Assembly (NCBI GenBank): GCA_019635015.1
Contig: JAHCAG010000011.1
Span: 43,912 to 107,911 of the forward strand
Length of the DNA stretch: 64,000 bases
Reading direction: 5' to 3'
Origin: Burkholderiales bacterium
GTDB lineage: Bacteria; Pseudomonadota; Gammaproteobacteria; Burkholderiales; SG8-41
The notes beneath the pieces were generated by a model, which worked only from the letters and a program-made list of their open reading frames with translations, did no database searches and was not told the DNA's origin. Below are positions 17,156 through 27,100 of the stretch, piece after piece. Numbering within the stretch: the first letter of the stretch is position 1; the number at the start of each line of letters is the position of its first letter. The translations under genes and the position numbers were made by a program.

Positions 17156-18925
17156 ATGGCACAGAGCAAGGGCGGGGCGGGCAGCAAACGCGGGGCCGGC
17201 ACGCGCAAGACCGGCATGCGCAAGGGGCTCACCGCCTACGGCGACGAGGGTTTTTCGTTGTTCCTGCGCAAGGCCTTCGTCAAGGCGATGGGCTACACCG
17301 ACGATGCACTTGACCGGCCCATCGTCGGCATCACCAACACTTTCAGCGGCTTCAACGCCTGCCACCGCAACGTTCCCGAGTTGATCGAGGCGGTGAAACG
17401 CGGCGTGATGCTCGCCGGCGGCCTGCCGGTGGAGTTCCCGGTGATCACGCTGCATGAGTCGTTTGCCTACCCGACCAGCATGTACCTGCGCAACCTGATG
17501 TCGGTGGACACCGAGGAGATGATGCGCGGTCAGCCGGTGGATTCCGTGGTGCTGATCGGCGGTTGCGACAAGACCGTGCCGGCGCTGCTGATGGGGGCGG
17601 CCAGCGCCAATGTGCCGTCGATCATGCTGGTGACCGGACCGATGATCACCGGCGACCACAAGGGCGAGCGCCTGGGCGCCTGCACCGACTGCCGCCGCTT
17701 CTGGGGCAAGTACCGCGCAACCGAAATTTCCGAACAGGAGATCGGCGAGATCAACAACAAGCTGGCGCCTTCAGCGGGCACCTGCATGGTGATGGGCACG
17801 GCCAGCACGATGGCGCTGTGCACTGAAGCAATGGGCATGATGCTGCCCGGCGGTTCCTGCGTGCCGGCGGTGATGGCGGATCGTTTGCGCCAGGCCGAAG
17901 CCAGCGGTGCCCGCGCAGTGGCGATGGCCAAGGAAAAACTGACGCCCGACAGGATCATGACGGTCGAAGCCTTCGAGAATGCGCTGCGCGTGCTGTTTGC
18001 CGTCGGCGGTTCGACCAATGCCATCGTGCATCTGACTGCCATGGCGGGGCGCCTCGGCATCAAGCTTGACCTCGATGCCTTCGACAGAATGGGCCGCGAA
18101 ACGCCGGTGCTGGTCGACCTCAAGCCGACCGGGCAGGGCTACATGGAAGACCTCTACAAGGCCGGCGGCCTCGCGCCGATCCTGCGCGAACTGAAGCACC
18201 AGTTGAATCTGAAGGCCCTGACGGTGACCGGCAAGACACTGGGTGAGGATCTGGCTGAAGCCTTGCCGCCCTGGGACCAGAAAGTGGTGCGGAAATTCAA
18301 GGATCCGGTGTTCGCCGGCGGCAGCATCGCGGTGTTGCGCGGCAACCTCGCACCCGGCGGCGCGATCATCAAGCAGGCGGCGATGGATCCGAAACTCGTG
18401 CGCCATGAAGGCCGAGCGGTGGTGTTCGAATCGCTGGAAGACATGGCGAACCGTGTTGATGATCCCAAGCTCGATGTCGAGGCGAATGACATCCTGGTGC
18501 TGAAAAACGCCGGGCCGAAAGGTGCGCCGGGCATGCCGGAAGCGGGGTATCTGCCGATTCCGAAAAAACTCGCGGCGAAAGGCGTCAAGGACATGGTGCG
18601 GATCTCGGATGCGCGCATGAGCGGCACTGCATTCGGCGCGATCGTGCTGCATGTGACACCGGAATCGGCAATGGGTGGCGCGCTGGGCCTGGTGCAGAAC
18701 GGCGACCGCATCCGGCTCGATGTGCCGGCGCGCAAACTGGAATTGCTGGTCAGTGATGCCGAACTCGCCGCGCGACGCAAACGCTGGAAGGCGCCGGTCG
18801 CGCGCAAGGATGAAGGGCGCGGTTACCGCAAACTGTTCATGGATCAGATCACGCAGGCCGATGAGGGCTGCGACTTCACGTTTCTGAAACCCGAAATCAC
18901 CACACAGGCTCCCCGCAAGCGATGA
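17156..18925 (+). CDS. IlvD/Edd-family dehydratase (dihydroxy-acid or sugar-acid dehydratase)
   Basis: 589-residue Fe-S dehydratase that removes water from a 2,3-dihydroxy acid or aldonic acid. The three cluster cysteines expected in the family are at residues 69 (GFNACHRN), 137 (IGGCDKT) and 210 (SAGTCMVMGTAS). The C-terminal swivel domain carries RISDARMSGTAFGAIVLHVT. The GGCDKTVPALLMGAASANVP and ARMSGTAFG variants resemble the L-arabinonate/aldonate dehydratase branch at least as much as biosynthetic IlvD, so the substrate is left open. It begins with a basic tail (SKRGAGTRKTGMRKG). Its TGA overlaps the ATG of the SET-domain gene (ATGA), implying coupled translation. Confidence 0.88.
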   Translation: MAQSKGGAGSKRGAGTRKTGMRKGLTAYGDEGFSLFLRKAFVKAMGYTDDALDRPIVGITNTFSGFNACHRNVPELIEAVKRGVMLAGGLPVEFPVITLHESFAYPTSMYLRNLMSVDTEEMMRGQPVDSVVLIGGCDKTVPALLMGAASANVPSIMLVTGPMITGDHKGERLGACTDCRRFWGKYRATEISEQEIGEINNKLAPSAGTCMVMGTASTMALCTEAMGMMLPGGSCVPAVMADRLRQAEASGARAVAMAKEKLTPDRIMTVEAFENALRVLFAVGGSTNAIVHLTAMAGRLGIKLDLDAFDRMGRETPVLVDLKPTGQGYMEDLYKAGGLAPILRELKHQLNLKALTVTGKTLGEDLAEALPPWDQKVVRKFKDPVFAGGSIAVLRGNLAPGGAIIKQAAMDPKLVRHEGRAVVFESLEDMANRVDDPKLDVEANDILVLKNAGPKGAPGMPEAGYLPIPKKLAAKGVKDMVRISDARMSGTAFGAIVLHVTPESAMGGALGLVQNGDRIRLDVPARKLELLVSDAELAARRKRWKAPVARKDEGRGYRKLFMDQITQADEGCDFTFLKPEITTQAPRKR

Positions 18926-19479
18926 CCCCAAAAAAGAAGACCACCGGCAGCACCCGTAAATCTGCAAAAAAACAGTTAAAAAACAATAAGTCAGTAAAAA
19001 AATCCGCCGCCGGGAAGTCGACGGTCAAAAAGGCTTTGCCCAAGGTTGCCGTGCGCAATTCGCCAATCCATGGCCGCGGCGTGTTTGCGGTGGGGGCGAT
19101 TGCAAAGGGCGAGCGCATCATCGAATACACCGGCGAACGCATCTCGCATGCCGAGGCCGACCGCCGGTATGGCGAATTGCACGAAGGCTCTTCGCACACG
19201 ATGCTGTTTGCGGCCACCGATGAAATCGTCATCGACGCGACTAAGCGCGGCGGGCCCGCGCGCTGGATCAACCATTCCTGCCGGCCCAACTGCGAAGCCG
19301 ATGAAACCGGCGGGCGCGTGTTCATCAGTTCGATCCGTGCCATCCGCGCTGGCGAGGAACTGTCGTACGACTACAACCTGGTGCTGGAAGAGCGCCACAC
19401 GCCGAAGCTGAAACGCGAACATCCCTGCCATTGCGGCGCACGCAACTGCCGCGGCACGCTGCTCGGCAGGAAGCGCTGA
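18922..19479 (+). CDS. SET-domain protein-lysine methyltransferase
   Basis: 185-residue protein with a lysine-rich N-terminal tail (residues 1-40) and a SET domain (about 44-152). SET motifs are complete: GRGVFAVGAI for S-adenosylmethionine binding, WINHSCRPNCEA (NHSC 117-120) and GEELSYDYN with the catalytic tyrosine. A post-SET motif CHCGARNC follows; Cys169, 171 and 176 with Cys120 can bind one zinc ion. The predicted activity is methylation of lysines in a protein substrate, which is not identifiable here. The tail is encoded by an A-rich stretch (18966-19003). Start codon overlaps the stop of the dehydratase gene by four bases. Confidence 0.88.
   Translation: MTPKKKTTGSTRKSAKKQLKNNKSVKKSAAGKSTVKKALPKVAVRNSPIHGRGVFAVGAIAKGERIIEYTGERISHAEADRRYGELHEGSSHTMLFAATDEIVIDATKRGGPARWINHSCRPNCEADETGGRVFISSIRAIRAGEELSYDYNLVLEERHTPKLKREHPCHCGARNCRGTLLGRKR
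18966..19003. repeat. A-rich stretch encoding the lysine-rich tail of the SET protein
   Basis: AAAAAAACAGTTAAAAAACA and AAAAAA runs code for KKQLKNNKSVKK. Lysine and asparagine codons explain part of the richness, so this is weaker evidence for the AT-patch family. Confidence 0.3.
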
Positions 19480-19495
19480 CCGGCGGGCGCCGTCC

Positions 19496-20437
19496 TCAGC
19501 GGCCGGAGGCCGGGGGAAGGGGCGGGGTGTTGCGCAGGTGGTCGAGCAGCGCGCGTTCGGTTTCGCTCATCCGGTCCTCGTCGACATGCAGCACGATTTC
19601 ACGAAACACGTTGTGCTGGCTTTCCAGCCGGATCACCGACAGTTCGAAGCAGCCTTTCAGTGAAAGCGCGAGGCTTTCCGGCACCACGGCGAGCCCCATC
19701 CCGGCGGAGACCATGCGGCAGGCGTGGTAGAGGCCGCCGACTTCGGCGAGGGAGCGGATGGCCTTGCCGGCATTGCGCGCTTCCTCGCGCAGCGGCCCGT
19801 AAATGACACTCTCCTGCTGCAGGCCGATGTACTCGTAATCAAGGGTGTCGGTGAAACGCACGCGCCGGCGGCGTCCCAGCGGATGCGAACTGTGCGCCAC
19901 CAGCACCAGCGGTTCGGACACGTATTCAAAGTGTCGCAGTCCCAGACCGGGCGGCTGGTTCACGGCGGCGATGCCGATCCGGGCATGTTCCTGCTGCAGC
20001 GCATTGGCGGTATCCCAGGACCGTGATTCCTCGATTTCGACCAGCACGTCCGGGTGCCTGTCGCGGAACTTGCGGATGACGCCGGGCAGGTATTCGGTGA
20101 TGGCGACACCGTTGCCGAGCAGGCGTACATGCTTGGTCAGGCCCTGGCGCAGGTTCTGTGAAATGCTGCTGAGCCCGTTCAGTTCGTCGAGGATGTTGCG
20201 CACGGATTCCGCGACCATCACCCCGGTGGATGTCGGACGCACGCCCCGCGCATATCGCTCCAGCAGCGGCGTGCCGATCAGGGATTCAAAGTTGCTGATC
20301 CTGCGGCTGGCAGCGCCGACGGCAAGGTGGTTGGCTCTGGCGGCCTGGGTCAGGTTTCCGGCCCTGATCACGGACTCGAACAGGCGCAGGGTGCGGACAT
20401 CCAGACCTTGCAGGGCGGGAAATGCAGGTTTTCGCAT
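19496..20437 (-). CDS. LysR-family transcriptional regulator
   Basis: 313 residues. N-terminal winged helix-turn-helix at about 9-70 (VRTLRLFESVIRAGNLTQAA, HLAVGAASRRISNFESLIGT, PLLERYARGVRPTSTG). A periplasmic-binding-protein-like effector domain follows from about 95. Divergent from the aminotransferase-fold gene across 235 bases, the usual arrangement for a LysR regulator and its target. Confidence 0.92.
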   Translation of the reverse strand: MRKPAFPALQGLDVRTLRLFESVIRAGNLTQAARANHLAVGAASRRISNFESLIGTPLLERYARGVRPTSTGVMVAESVRNILDELNGLSSISQNLRQGLTKHVRLLGNGVAITEYLPGVIRKFRDRHPDVLVEIEESRSWDTANALQQEHARIGIAAVNQPPGLGLRHFEYVSEPLVLVAHSSHPLGRRRRVRFTDTLDYEYIGLQQESVIYGPLREEARNAGKAIRSLAEVGGLYHACRMVSAGMGLAVVPESLALSLKGCFELSVIRLESQHNVFREIVLHVDEDRMSETERALLDHLRNTPPLPPASGR

Positions 20438-20548
20438 TTTGGGAACGATGAGCGATTGTTGCTGGTTTTATGCCGGTGTTGCCTGGCGATTTTTGAAATG
20501 AATATAGTGGTTCCTCCGGAAAAAGGGAAACACATCCTCGTCATTTAC

Positions 20549-20565
20549 GTTCCCATTTGGGGAAC
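20549..20565. promoter_or_regulatory. Inverted repeat GTTCCC-N5-GGGAAC, candidate LysR operator
   Basis: Perfect six-base arms separated by ATTTG in the divergent gap between the LysR gene and the aminotransferase-fold gene. A further GGGAAC half-site overlaps the LysR start region (about 20440-20446). Assignment to this regulator rests on position only. Confidence 0.4.
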
Positions 20566-20672
20566 GGTCTGTTTGCATAACGGGAATTGTTGGGGCGCCC
20601 GGCATTGGGCAGTATCGCTGCATTGGCACCGGGTCCGGCAACCCGGCGCTGAACGGCCGAAACGAGAAGAAA

Positions 20673-21812
20673 ATGCCCGCCCTGATGTCCGACGACAGTC
20701 TGCTGATACGCCCCCTGAGTGACCTTTTCCCGGCCACCAGCCGCTGGATCTACATTGATGCCGCCACTTCCGGCCTGCTGCCGGAGACGGCGCGGGAGCG
20801 TGTCGCGGGGGTGCTGGAGGCGCAGCTGGTCGCGAGTTTCGGCGAGAATCACGCGCTGTCGATGCTCCAGTCCTGCCGCGAGTTTTTTGCACGGATGGTC
20901 CATGCCGCTGCCGCCGATGTCAGCCTGATGCCTTCTTCTGCCGGGGCGCTGCATGCGATTGCGGCGCGGCTGGCCTGGCCCCGGCGGAACAACATCGTGC
21001 TGTGCTCCGCACTCAGCCGTCCGTCGTTCGCCGCGTTCTGGCGCAGGCATGCGCAGCGCAATGGCCTCGAAGTGCGCGAGGCGGCATTTGATTGTGGCGG
21101 TTTCCAGGTTGCGCAGCTGGAAAAATTGATCGATGCCGGCACTGCGATGGTGGCGATGCCCGTGGTTTCCCATGCCCGCGGCTGGCGCCTGCCGGTCGCC
21201 GGGATCGGCAGCCTTTGTCGAGCGCGGAACGTGTTTTTCCTGGTTGACGGATCGGCCAGCGTGGGCATCATCCGTACGGATGTCGTGCGCGATGGCGTCG
21301 ACGGCCTGTTTGTCGCCGCCGATGGCAATGCGCTGGGGATTCACGGCGCGGCGTTTGTATTCGTTGACGAAGTCTGGGGCGGACGCGCGGATCCGTTCCT
21401 GCAGCACCGGATCGCCGGCGACTCCCGTCCGGAAATGCCCCACCTGCTGAGCCTTGCCGCCGCACAGGAGGTGTTGCGTGTGTGTGACGGCTGCGGTGTT
21501 GCGGAGATCGAACACCATGCGGTCGGGCTGGCGGAACAGTTGCGCAGGGCGCTGGAGGAGCTGGGGATGCCGGTGGAGCGGCCGCGGATCAGCGGGCAGC
21601 TCGGCCATGTTGCGGCCGTGGGTGTGGCGGAGACGGAGGTCGATGCGCCGTTGCAGGATCCCGGCCTGCGGAAATTTGCCGAACAACTGACCTCGGGACG
21701 GGTGCGCTACGCGGTGCGCAGCGGCCAGCTGCAGTTCGGCTTCCACCTCTACAATCGCCTGCGCGACGTGATGGACGTGCGCCGCATCGCGGCACAGTCG
21801 CTGGCCGCTTGA
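20673..21812 (+). CDS. Class V aminotransferase-fold protein lacking the PLP lysine
   Basis: 379 residues with the overall pattern of fold-type I class V aminotransferases (cysteine desulfurase-like): IYIDAATSGLLPETARERVA at the start, SSAGALHAIAARLAWPRRNN, the aspartate strand FFLVDGSASVG (Asp192) and a small C-terminal domain. Where the Schiff-base lysine is expected, about 26 residues after that aspartate, the sequence reads FVAADGNALGIHGAAFVFV, with Asn219 in place of lysine. The whole protein has only two lysines (151 and 334), neither at this place. It may be a non-catalytic homologue or use different chemistry. It ends one base before the convergent malonyl-CoA decarboxylase stop and is divergent from the LysR gene. 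Confidence 0.75.
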   Translation: MPALMSDDSLLIRPLSDLFPATSRWIYIDAATSGLLPETARERVAGVLEAQLVASFGENHALSMLQSCREFFARMVHAAAADVSLMPSSAGALHAIAARLAWPRRNNIVLCSALSRPSFAAFWRRHAQRNGLEVREAAFDCGGFQVAQLEKLIDAGTAMVAMPVVSHARGWRLPVAGIGSLCRARNVFFLVDGSASVGIIRTDVVRDGVDGLFVAADGNALGIHGAAFVFVDEVWGGRADPFLQHRIAGDSRPEMPHLLSLAAAQEVLRVCDGCGVAEIEHHAVGLAEQLRRALEELGMPVERPRISGQLGHVAAVGVAETEVDAPLQDPGLRKFAEQLTSGRVRYAVRSGQLQFGFHLYNRLRDVMDVRRIAAQSLAA

Positions 21813-23135
21813 TCAGTCGGAGCGGCGCGCCGATTCGCGCAGTGCGCGCACCTGGCGCGACGCAAAAATCGTCCCGTGGTTGAAATGGGCCTCGTGGTTG
21901 GCCTCGATGTTGTCGAGGTCGTAGAGGTAATTCACCATGAATCCGGCGGCATTGCGCAGGCCTTTTTCCGAAACGTCGCCGAGCCAGCGCACATGTTCGA
22001 TGCAGGCGCCGTTGCCGAGGTGGAAACGGCCCACCGGATCGGCCGGGCGGCCGATGTCGGTTTTTGCCTCGAACAGGTAGGACACCAGCAGGGCCTGCAG
22101 ACCCGGGCGCAGGCGCTCCGCAGTGGCGGGGTCCGTATGCCAGCCCGGCTGCGAGATGGCCTGCAGTTCCGGCGCTTCGGGATGCGCGCGTTTGAGCCAT
22201 GACATGAAGCCGGGCACCGGCGACAGCGTGACGAAATTGCGCAGTTGCGGAAAGTCGCGCTTGAGTTCTTCCGCGACCTGCTTGATCAGGAAGTTGCCGA
22301 AGGAGACGCCGCGCAGCGCCTTCTGGCAGTTGGAGATCGAATAAAACACGGCGGTCCGCGCGGAGCGTACATCGAGCGGAGGCCGGCCGTCGGCGAGCAG
22401 CGGGCCGATGGCGTCGGGAATGTCCTCGGTCAGCGCGACTTCGACGAAAATCAGCGGATCGTCGGCCAGCGTGGGGTGGAAAAACGCGAAACACTTGCGG
22501 TCCGGAGGGTCGAGCCTGCGGCGCAGGTCGCTCCATCCCGAAATCTCGTGGACGGCTTCGTAGCGGATGATTTTCTCGAGCACGACCGCCGGCGTGTGCC
22601 AGTCGATCCTTCTCAGTTGCAGGAAGCCGCGGTTGAACCAGGAGCGGAACAGGTGCTCGAAATCGGCATCCACTTCGCCGAGTTCAGGGTGCTGCGGCAA
22701 AAACTCCAGCACGTCTTCGCGCATGCGCAGCAGCGCCGCCGTGCCGCTGGGCGCGAAATTGAGCCGGCGCAGCACCTCCTGGCGGCGCGACTCGGCGGCA
22801 GTATGCAGCAGGTGGGCGGCGGCCGGGCCGGGGTGCGCGGCGTAGTGGCGGATCGCGGCGTCGAGCTTCCCGGTGTCGGTCGAGAAGCGGCCGGCGAGCA
22901 TGCGCAGGAAATCGAGGCGGCCTTCAGGCGGCAGGGAGGCATAACGCTCGGTGATGCGCCGTGCCAGGGAAACTCCGGAGGCTTCGCCGAGTTCGGATCT
23001 CAGGGTTTCAGCGGCCTGTGCGAGCCACTGCTGCCCCCGCTTTTCATTGAGGGTGCGGCCGTGCCGGGCGAGACCGCGCCAGAGGCGGGCCAGCAGCCCT
23101 GCCTCTGGCACAGTGGCGTCAGTCGACTTTGGCAC
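21813..23135 (-). CDS. Malonyl-CoA decarboxylase
   Basis: 440 residues, the usual bacterial length. Converts malonyl-CoA to acetyl-CoA and CO2. An N-terminal helical domain (about 1-130) is followed by the acetyltransferase-like catalytic domain with FYSISNCQKALRGVSFGNFL and the C-terminal NYLYDLDNIEANHEAHFNHG, which holds the expected active-site histidine. The start used here is GTG at 23135, which overlaps the preceding Bug gene by 17 bases; another GTG at 23111 is possible. Gene order Bug then decarboxylase on one strand suggests uptake of a carboxylic acid linked to malonyl-CoA turnover. Confidence 0.92.
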   Translation of the reverse strand: MPKSTDATVPEAGLLARLWRGLARHGRTLNEKRGQQWLAQAAETLRSELGEASGVSLARRITERYASLPPEGRLDFLRMLAGRFSTDTGKLDAAIRHYAAHPGPAAAHLLHTAAESRRQEVLRRLNFAPSGTAALLRMREDVLEFLPQHPELGEVDADFEHLFRSWFNRGFLQLRRIDWHTPAVVLEKIIRYEAVHEISGWSDLRRRLDPPDRKCFAFFHPTLADDPLIFVEVALTEDIPDAIGPLLADGRPPLDVRSARTAVFYSISNCQKALRGVSFGNFLIKQVAEELKRDFPQLRNFVTLSPVPGFMSWLKRAHPEAPELQAISQPGWHTDPATAERLRPGLQALLVSYLFEAKTDIGRPADPVGRFHLGNGACIEHVRWLGDVSEKGLRNAAGFMVNYLYDLDNIEANHEAHFNHGTIFASRQVRALRESARRSD

Positions 23136-24096
23136 CTGACGCTTTCACGACTTTGCCCCAGGTGTCGATCTCCTGTTGCACGAACTTGCCGAATTCGGCC
23201 GGTGACTGGCCGCCGGCGGTCGCGCCGAGGGAGTCCCACACCTTCCTGATTTCGGGCATTTGCAGTGCTTTCGCAATCGATTGGTACATGCGGTCGACGA
23301 TCGGCTGCGGCGTGCCGCGGATTCCCCACAGCGCGTACCAGGTGGTGACATTGATGTCGATGCCGGATTCCTGCAGGGTCGGAACCTCCGGCAGCAGTGC
23401 GGAGCGCGTCGAAGTGGTGACCGCCAGCGCGCGCAGTCTGCCGGACTTGACGTTGGGGCCCGCAGTGCCCATGCCGTCGAAGGCCATGGCCACCTCGCCC
23501 GAAAGCAGCGCCGGGGTCAGCGGGCCCGCGCCTTTGTAGGGCACATGGGTCAGCTTGGTGCCGGTGATCAGGTTGAACAGTTCGCCGTTCATGTGGTGGG
23601 TCGTGCCATAGCCGGCCGAACCGTAGTTGATGGAGCCGGGGGAGCGTTTGTCGAGCGCGATCAGTTCCTTGATGTTTTTTGCGGGGACCGAAGGATGCAC
23701 GACCACGGCGCTGGGCACCGAGGCGGCCAGGGTGACCGGAACAAAATCCTTGGTCAGGCTGTAGCTGAGCTTGCGATACAGCGTTTCGGCGATCGTGTGG
23801 TGCACGGCGCCCATGAACCAGGTGTAGCCGTCGGGATTGGCGCGGGAAGCCGTGCCGGCGCCCAGAGTGCCGCCGGCGCCACCAAGGTTCTCGATTTGCA
23901 CCTGTTGCCCGAGATCCTTCGGCATCAGGGCCGCCAGTGGTCGCGCGAAGGCATCGGTGCCGCCGCCGGCCGGGAAGGGGTTGATGATACGTACGGCACG
24001 GTTCGGCCAGTTCTGCGCCGAGGCGGTTCCTGCAACCAGCACTCCCGCGACCGCGATTGCGCCCAGGGCCAGCAATTTCCGGTTCTTTTCCACCAT
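23119..24096 (-). CDS. Bug-family (TctC-like) periplasmic solute-binding protein
   Basis: 325 residues. Signal peptide (LLALGAIAVAGVLVAGTASA) then the family N-terminus WPNRAVRIINPFPAGGGTDA, with RPLAALMPKDLGQQVQIENL, YGTTHHMNGELFN and HVPYKGAGP. These bind small carboxylates in the periplasm. No TctA/TctB membrane genes lie nearby. The start is preceded by ATCGGAGGAG, which is perfectly complementary to a segment 51 bases further upstream. The stop overlaps the malonyl-CoA decarboxylase start. Confidence 0.92.
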   Translation of the reverse strand: MVEKNRKLLALGAIAVAGVLVAGTASAQNWPNRAVRIINPFPAGGGTDAFARPLAALMPKDLGQQVQIENLGGAGGTLGAGTASRANPDGYTWFMGAVHHTIAETLYRKLSYSLTKDFVPVTLAASVPSAVVVHPSVPAKNIKELIALDKRSPGSINYGSAGYGTTHHMNGELFNLITGTKLTHVPYKGAGPLTPALLSGEVAMAFDGMGTAGPNVKSGRLRALAVTTSTRSALLPEVPTLQESGIDINVTTWYALWGIRGTPQPIVDRMYQSIAKALQMPEIRKVWDSLGATAGGQSPAEFGKFVQQEIDTWGKVVKASGAKVD

Positions 24097-24099
24097 GAT

Positions 24100-24170
24100 C
24101 TCCTCCGATCGGTTTTTGGATTGTGGTGGCCCATTCTATGTAACTTGCGGGGCCTTGTATATCGGAGGAG
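24100..24170 (-). promoter_or_regulatory. Inverted repeat that could mask a ribosome binding site
   Basis: CTCCTCCGAT (24100-24109) and its exact reverse complement ATCGGAGGAG (24161-24170) are 51 bases apart. In the minus-strand transcript the first arm is the Shine-Dalgarno of the Bug gene, so pairing would hide it. Confidence 0.35.
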
Positions 24171-24197
24171 GGTGCGGGTTCTTCCGTCTCTTCCAGT

Positions 24198-27100
24198 TCA
24201 GTCGAAGCGCAAGGTGAACAGGATGTCGCCCGCGTTCTCGGCGCCTGCGGTGCCGCGCAGCCGCCAGCGTTCCGACAGGAAGTAGTCCATGCGCAGCAGG
24301 CTGCCGGCAGTGCCCCCCAGGGTCTGCTCGAGGCGGATGCTCAGGCGGTCGGTCAGGCGTTTGCCGAGGGTGACCATGCCCAGTGCCTCGCCTTCACCGC
24401 CGGAGAATCCGAACTCGTCGAGGCCGGCGCCCTCGGCAATGCGACCGGTCAGCGGCTTGCCGCCTCCTGTTGCGAGGTTGAGGGCCGCCGCCTGCAGGAT
24501 CGCCAGTTGCGCGCCATCGGAGCTTCGGGGGTCACGGCCCAGCAGGAGCCAGCCCATCCGGTCGGAATCCGGCATGTCGGGTACCGAAACCAGTTTGACC
24601 AGAGGCCTTTGCAGCGAGCCGCCGACCTCGACCCCGACTTCGGCGCTGGTGAATTTCCGCGTAGCGCGCAGGTCGAGCGCCGGATTGGTCAGCGGGCCGC
24701 CGAAGGTGACAGTGCCACGCTGGATTTCGAGCGTCTGGTTGAATATCCGGTAGCTGCCGCGGGCCGTGCGCACGCTGCCCGTGGCAGCAAAACCCGTGGC
24801 CTGGCTGCGCACTCGCACGGTGCCGCCGAGCAGCGCGTCGAGGCCGTTGCCGCGCAGCGCCAGCCGGTCGTTGAGGTCGATGCTGACATCAAGCTGCACC
24901 GGCGGGGCGGACGCGCGTCCGGCGGCCCGGCTGTCAGGTGAACGCACGACGACGTCGTCGCCGAGGGTGGGCCGCATCTGGTTGCCCGGATCGTAACGGC
25001 CTTCATCGAGCACGAAGCGGCCGTCAATGGCGACCCGGTTGTCGCGCAGGCCGAGCCTGCCGTCGCCGCTGACCGTGGCGCTCCACTGCGGTGCGAGCAG
25101 TATCTGCGCATGTTCGGCACGCGCCTGCAGTTCCAGCCGCTGCAGCCCGCCGTCGAGGTCGGCATCTCCGGCGGCTGTGATGCGGCCCTTGCCGGCGCGG
25201 ATCTCGAACTCCCCCAGCCGGAGACGTTTGCCGTCAAGGGTTGCGCGCAGGCGTCCGTCGCGCAGATCGATGCCGGGGCCCACGGCGCGCAGCGTGATTT
25301 GTTCGCCACTGAGGCTGCCGCTGAACTGCGGCGTGGCGACAGTGCCGCCGGCTTCTATCTGTGCCGTCAGCGAGCCGTCAATGCGGTCAAGCCCGGGGGC
25401 CAGCACACGGGCCCAGGCCAGTGAGCGCAGGGCGATCGAGAGTTTGCCGGAGAGCGGAGAGTCGCCCGGCATCACCCACTGGCCGTCGCGGCGCAGGACG
25501 CGGCTTTGCGCCTGCAGCCTTGCTGTGCCCATGTTTGCACTGTCGATTTCGGCGACGGCATCGATCTCGCTGCCCCTTGCGCGGATGTCCACGGAGGCCG
25601 AACGCAGGGCGAGGACGGCGGCGTTGGCGCCTGGGATCGCGAGATCCCCGGTTTCGCGGCGCAGGGTCAGGCGGCCGTCCAGTGTTTCTGCGGCGGCGAT
25701 CGTCCATGCGCCACCGATGCGCAGCGCCGGGGCCTCGATGCCTGCATCGCGCGGCAGCAGTGATGTGACCGCGATCCCCTGGAACGCACCTTCGCTGCGC
25801 AATGTCTCCGGCGTCCATTGCAGCGACAGCGGCCCGACAATGCCGCCGAGAAAGGCCGCGCGCAGTCCGTTGACGGAGAACTGCGCGGGACCTGCGGCAA
25901 TCGCGGCCGGCGCGGTCAGGCGCAGCGTCCATGGCGCGCCGTTGTCGAGCCGGTCCAGCGTGCCGCGCCAGACCGAGGATGCGTCCAGACCGCCGTTGGC
26001 AGCGAGCACAAGCGACAGGTCCTTGCCGTTCGCATGGCCCTCGATGCTGTGGCGTGCGCGTGTCCCGTTCACGGCAAGCTGCAGGCGTTCGATGGTCCGC
26101 CCGGACCAGTGCAGATTCTGCGCATCGAGGTTCATGCGCAGCGGCCCGTCTGCTCCCGGCGCGAGGCTGCCGCGAAGTCCGGCCCGGGCAACACGCAGCG
26201 CGGGCATGGACAGGCCGGTGGCATCGAGTTCGACATCGATCAGCGGCCCGTCCGTGGCGATGCTCAGCGCGCCCTTGCCGCGCAGCTGTCCGTCCCAGCG
26301 GGGATCCAGGCCGCGCAGGTCATCCGCGACGACGGAGGCCTTGAGGGTATCCGGAGCGCGCCCGTAGCGCCCGTCCAGTTCGAGGCGGTTGCGGCCGGCG
26401 ACGATGCGCGCGCGGCCGTCGAACCAGCGCGATGCGCTGGCGGTGAAATCGGCGGAGGCGGCAAGGGGTCGGCCGCGGAAGCTGCTGTCGGCGAGGTCGG
26501 CAACGATGCGCGCCTGCCATGAGGGGGCGAGCGAGCCCTCGGCGCTGACGAGGCCGCTGAATCTTGCCGGAGGAACGGCGGCTAAGGCGGAAGGATCGAA
26601 GCGATGCAACTGCGCGCGCAAGGCGTATGCCCGCGTGCCGTCCAGCACGAGATGACCGGAAAGCCGGGCTTCGCCCTGACCGGCGCGCAACAGGCCCTGC
26701 TCCAGCACGAGGCGGCCGCCGGCATGCAGGATGCCGGCATCAAGCCGCGCTCCGGCAGCATCAAGGCGCGCCATGAGTTCCTGCTCCCGAAGATTGCCAC
26801 GGACGGTCACCTGCCCGTTCACCCGCAGGGGTTTGAGCCTGCCGTCGATCTGCCGGGCATCAATCCCGACCAGCCGCAATTCGGCGAGACCGCTGTCCTT
26901 GTCCGGCTGCAGGTGGCCTTTGCCATCGATGCGCCCGCCGCCGCTCAGTGCGACCGCGAGGCTCTCGGCGACATAACGTCCGTCGGCCAGTGACCAGCGC
27001 AGCTTCGTGCCGGTGATGGGCACGCGTCCCTTGTTGATGCCGCCGGCGGCGGGGTTGTCGATATCCAGTGTGCCGGCCAGATTCCCGTCCCGCGGCGAGG

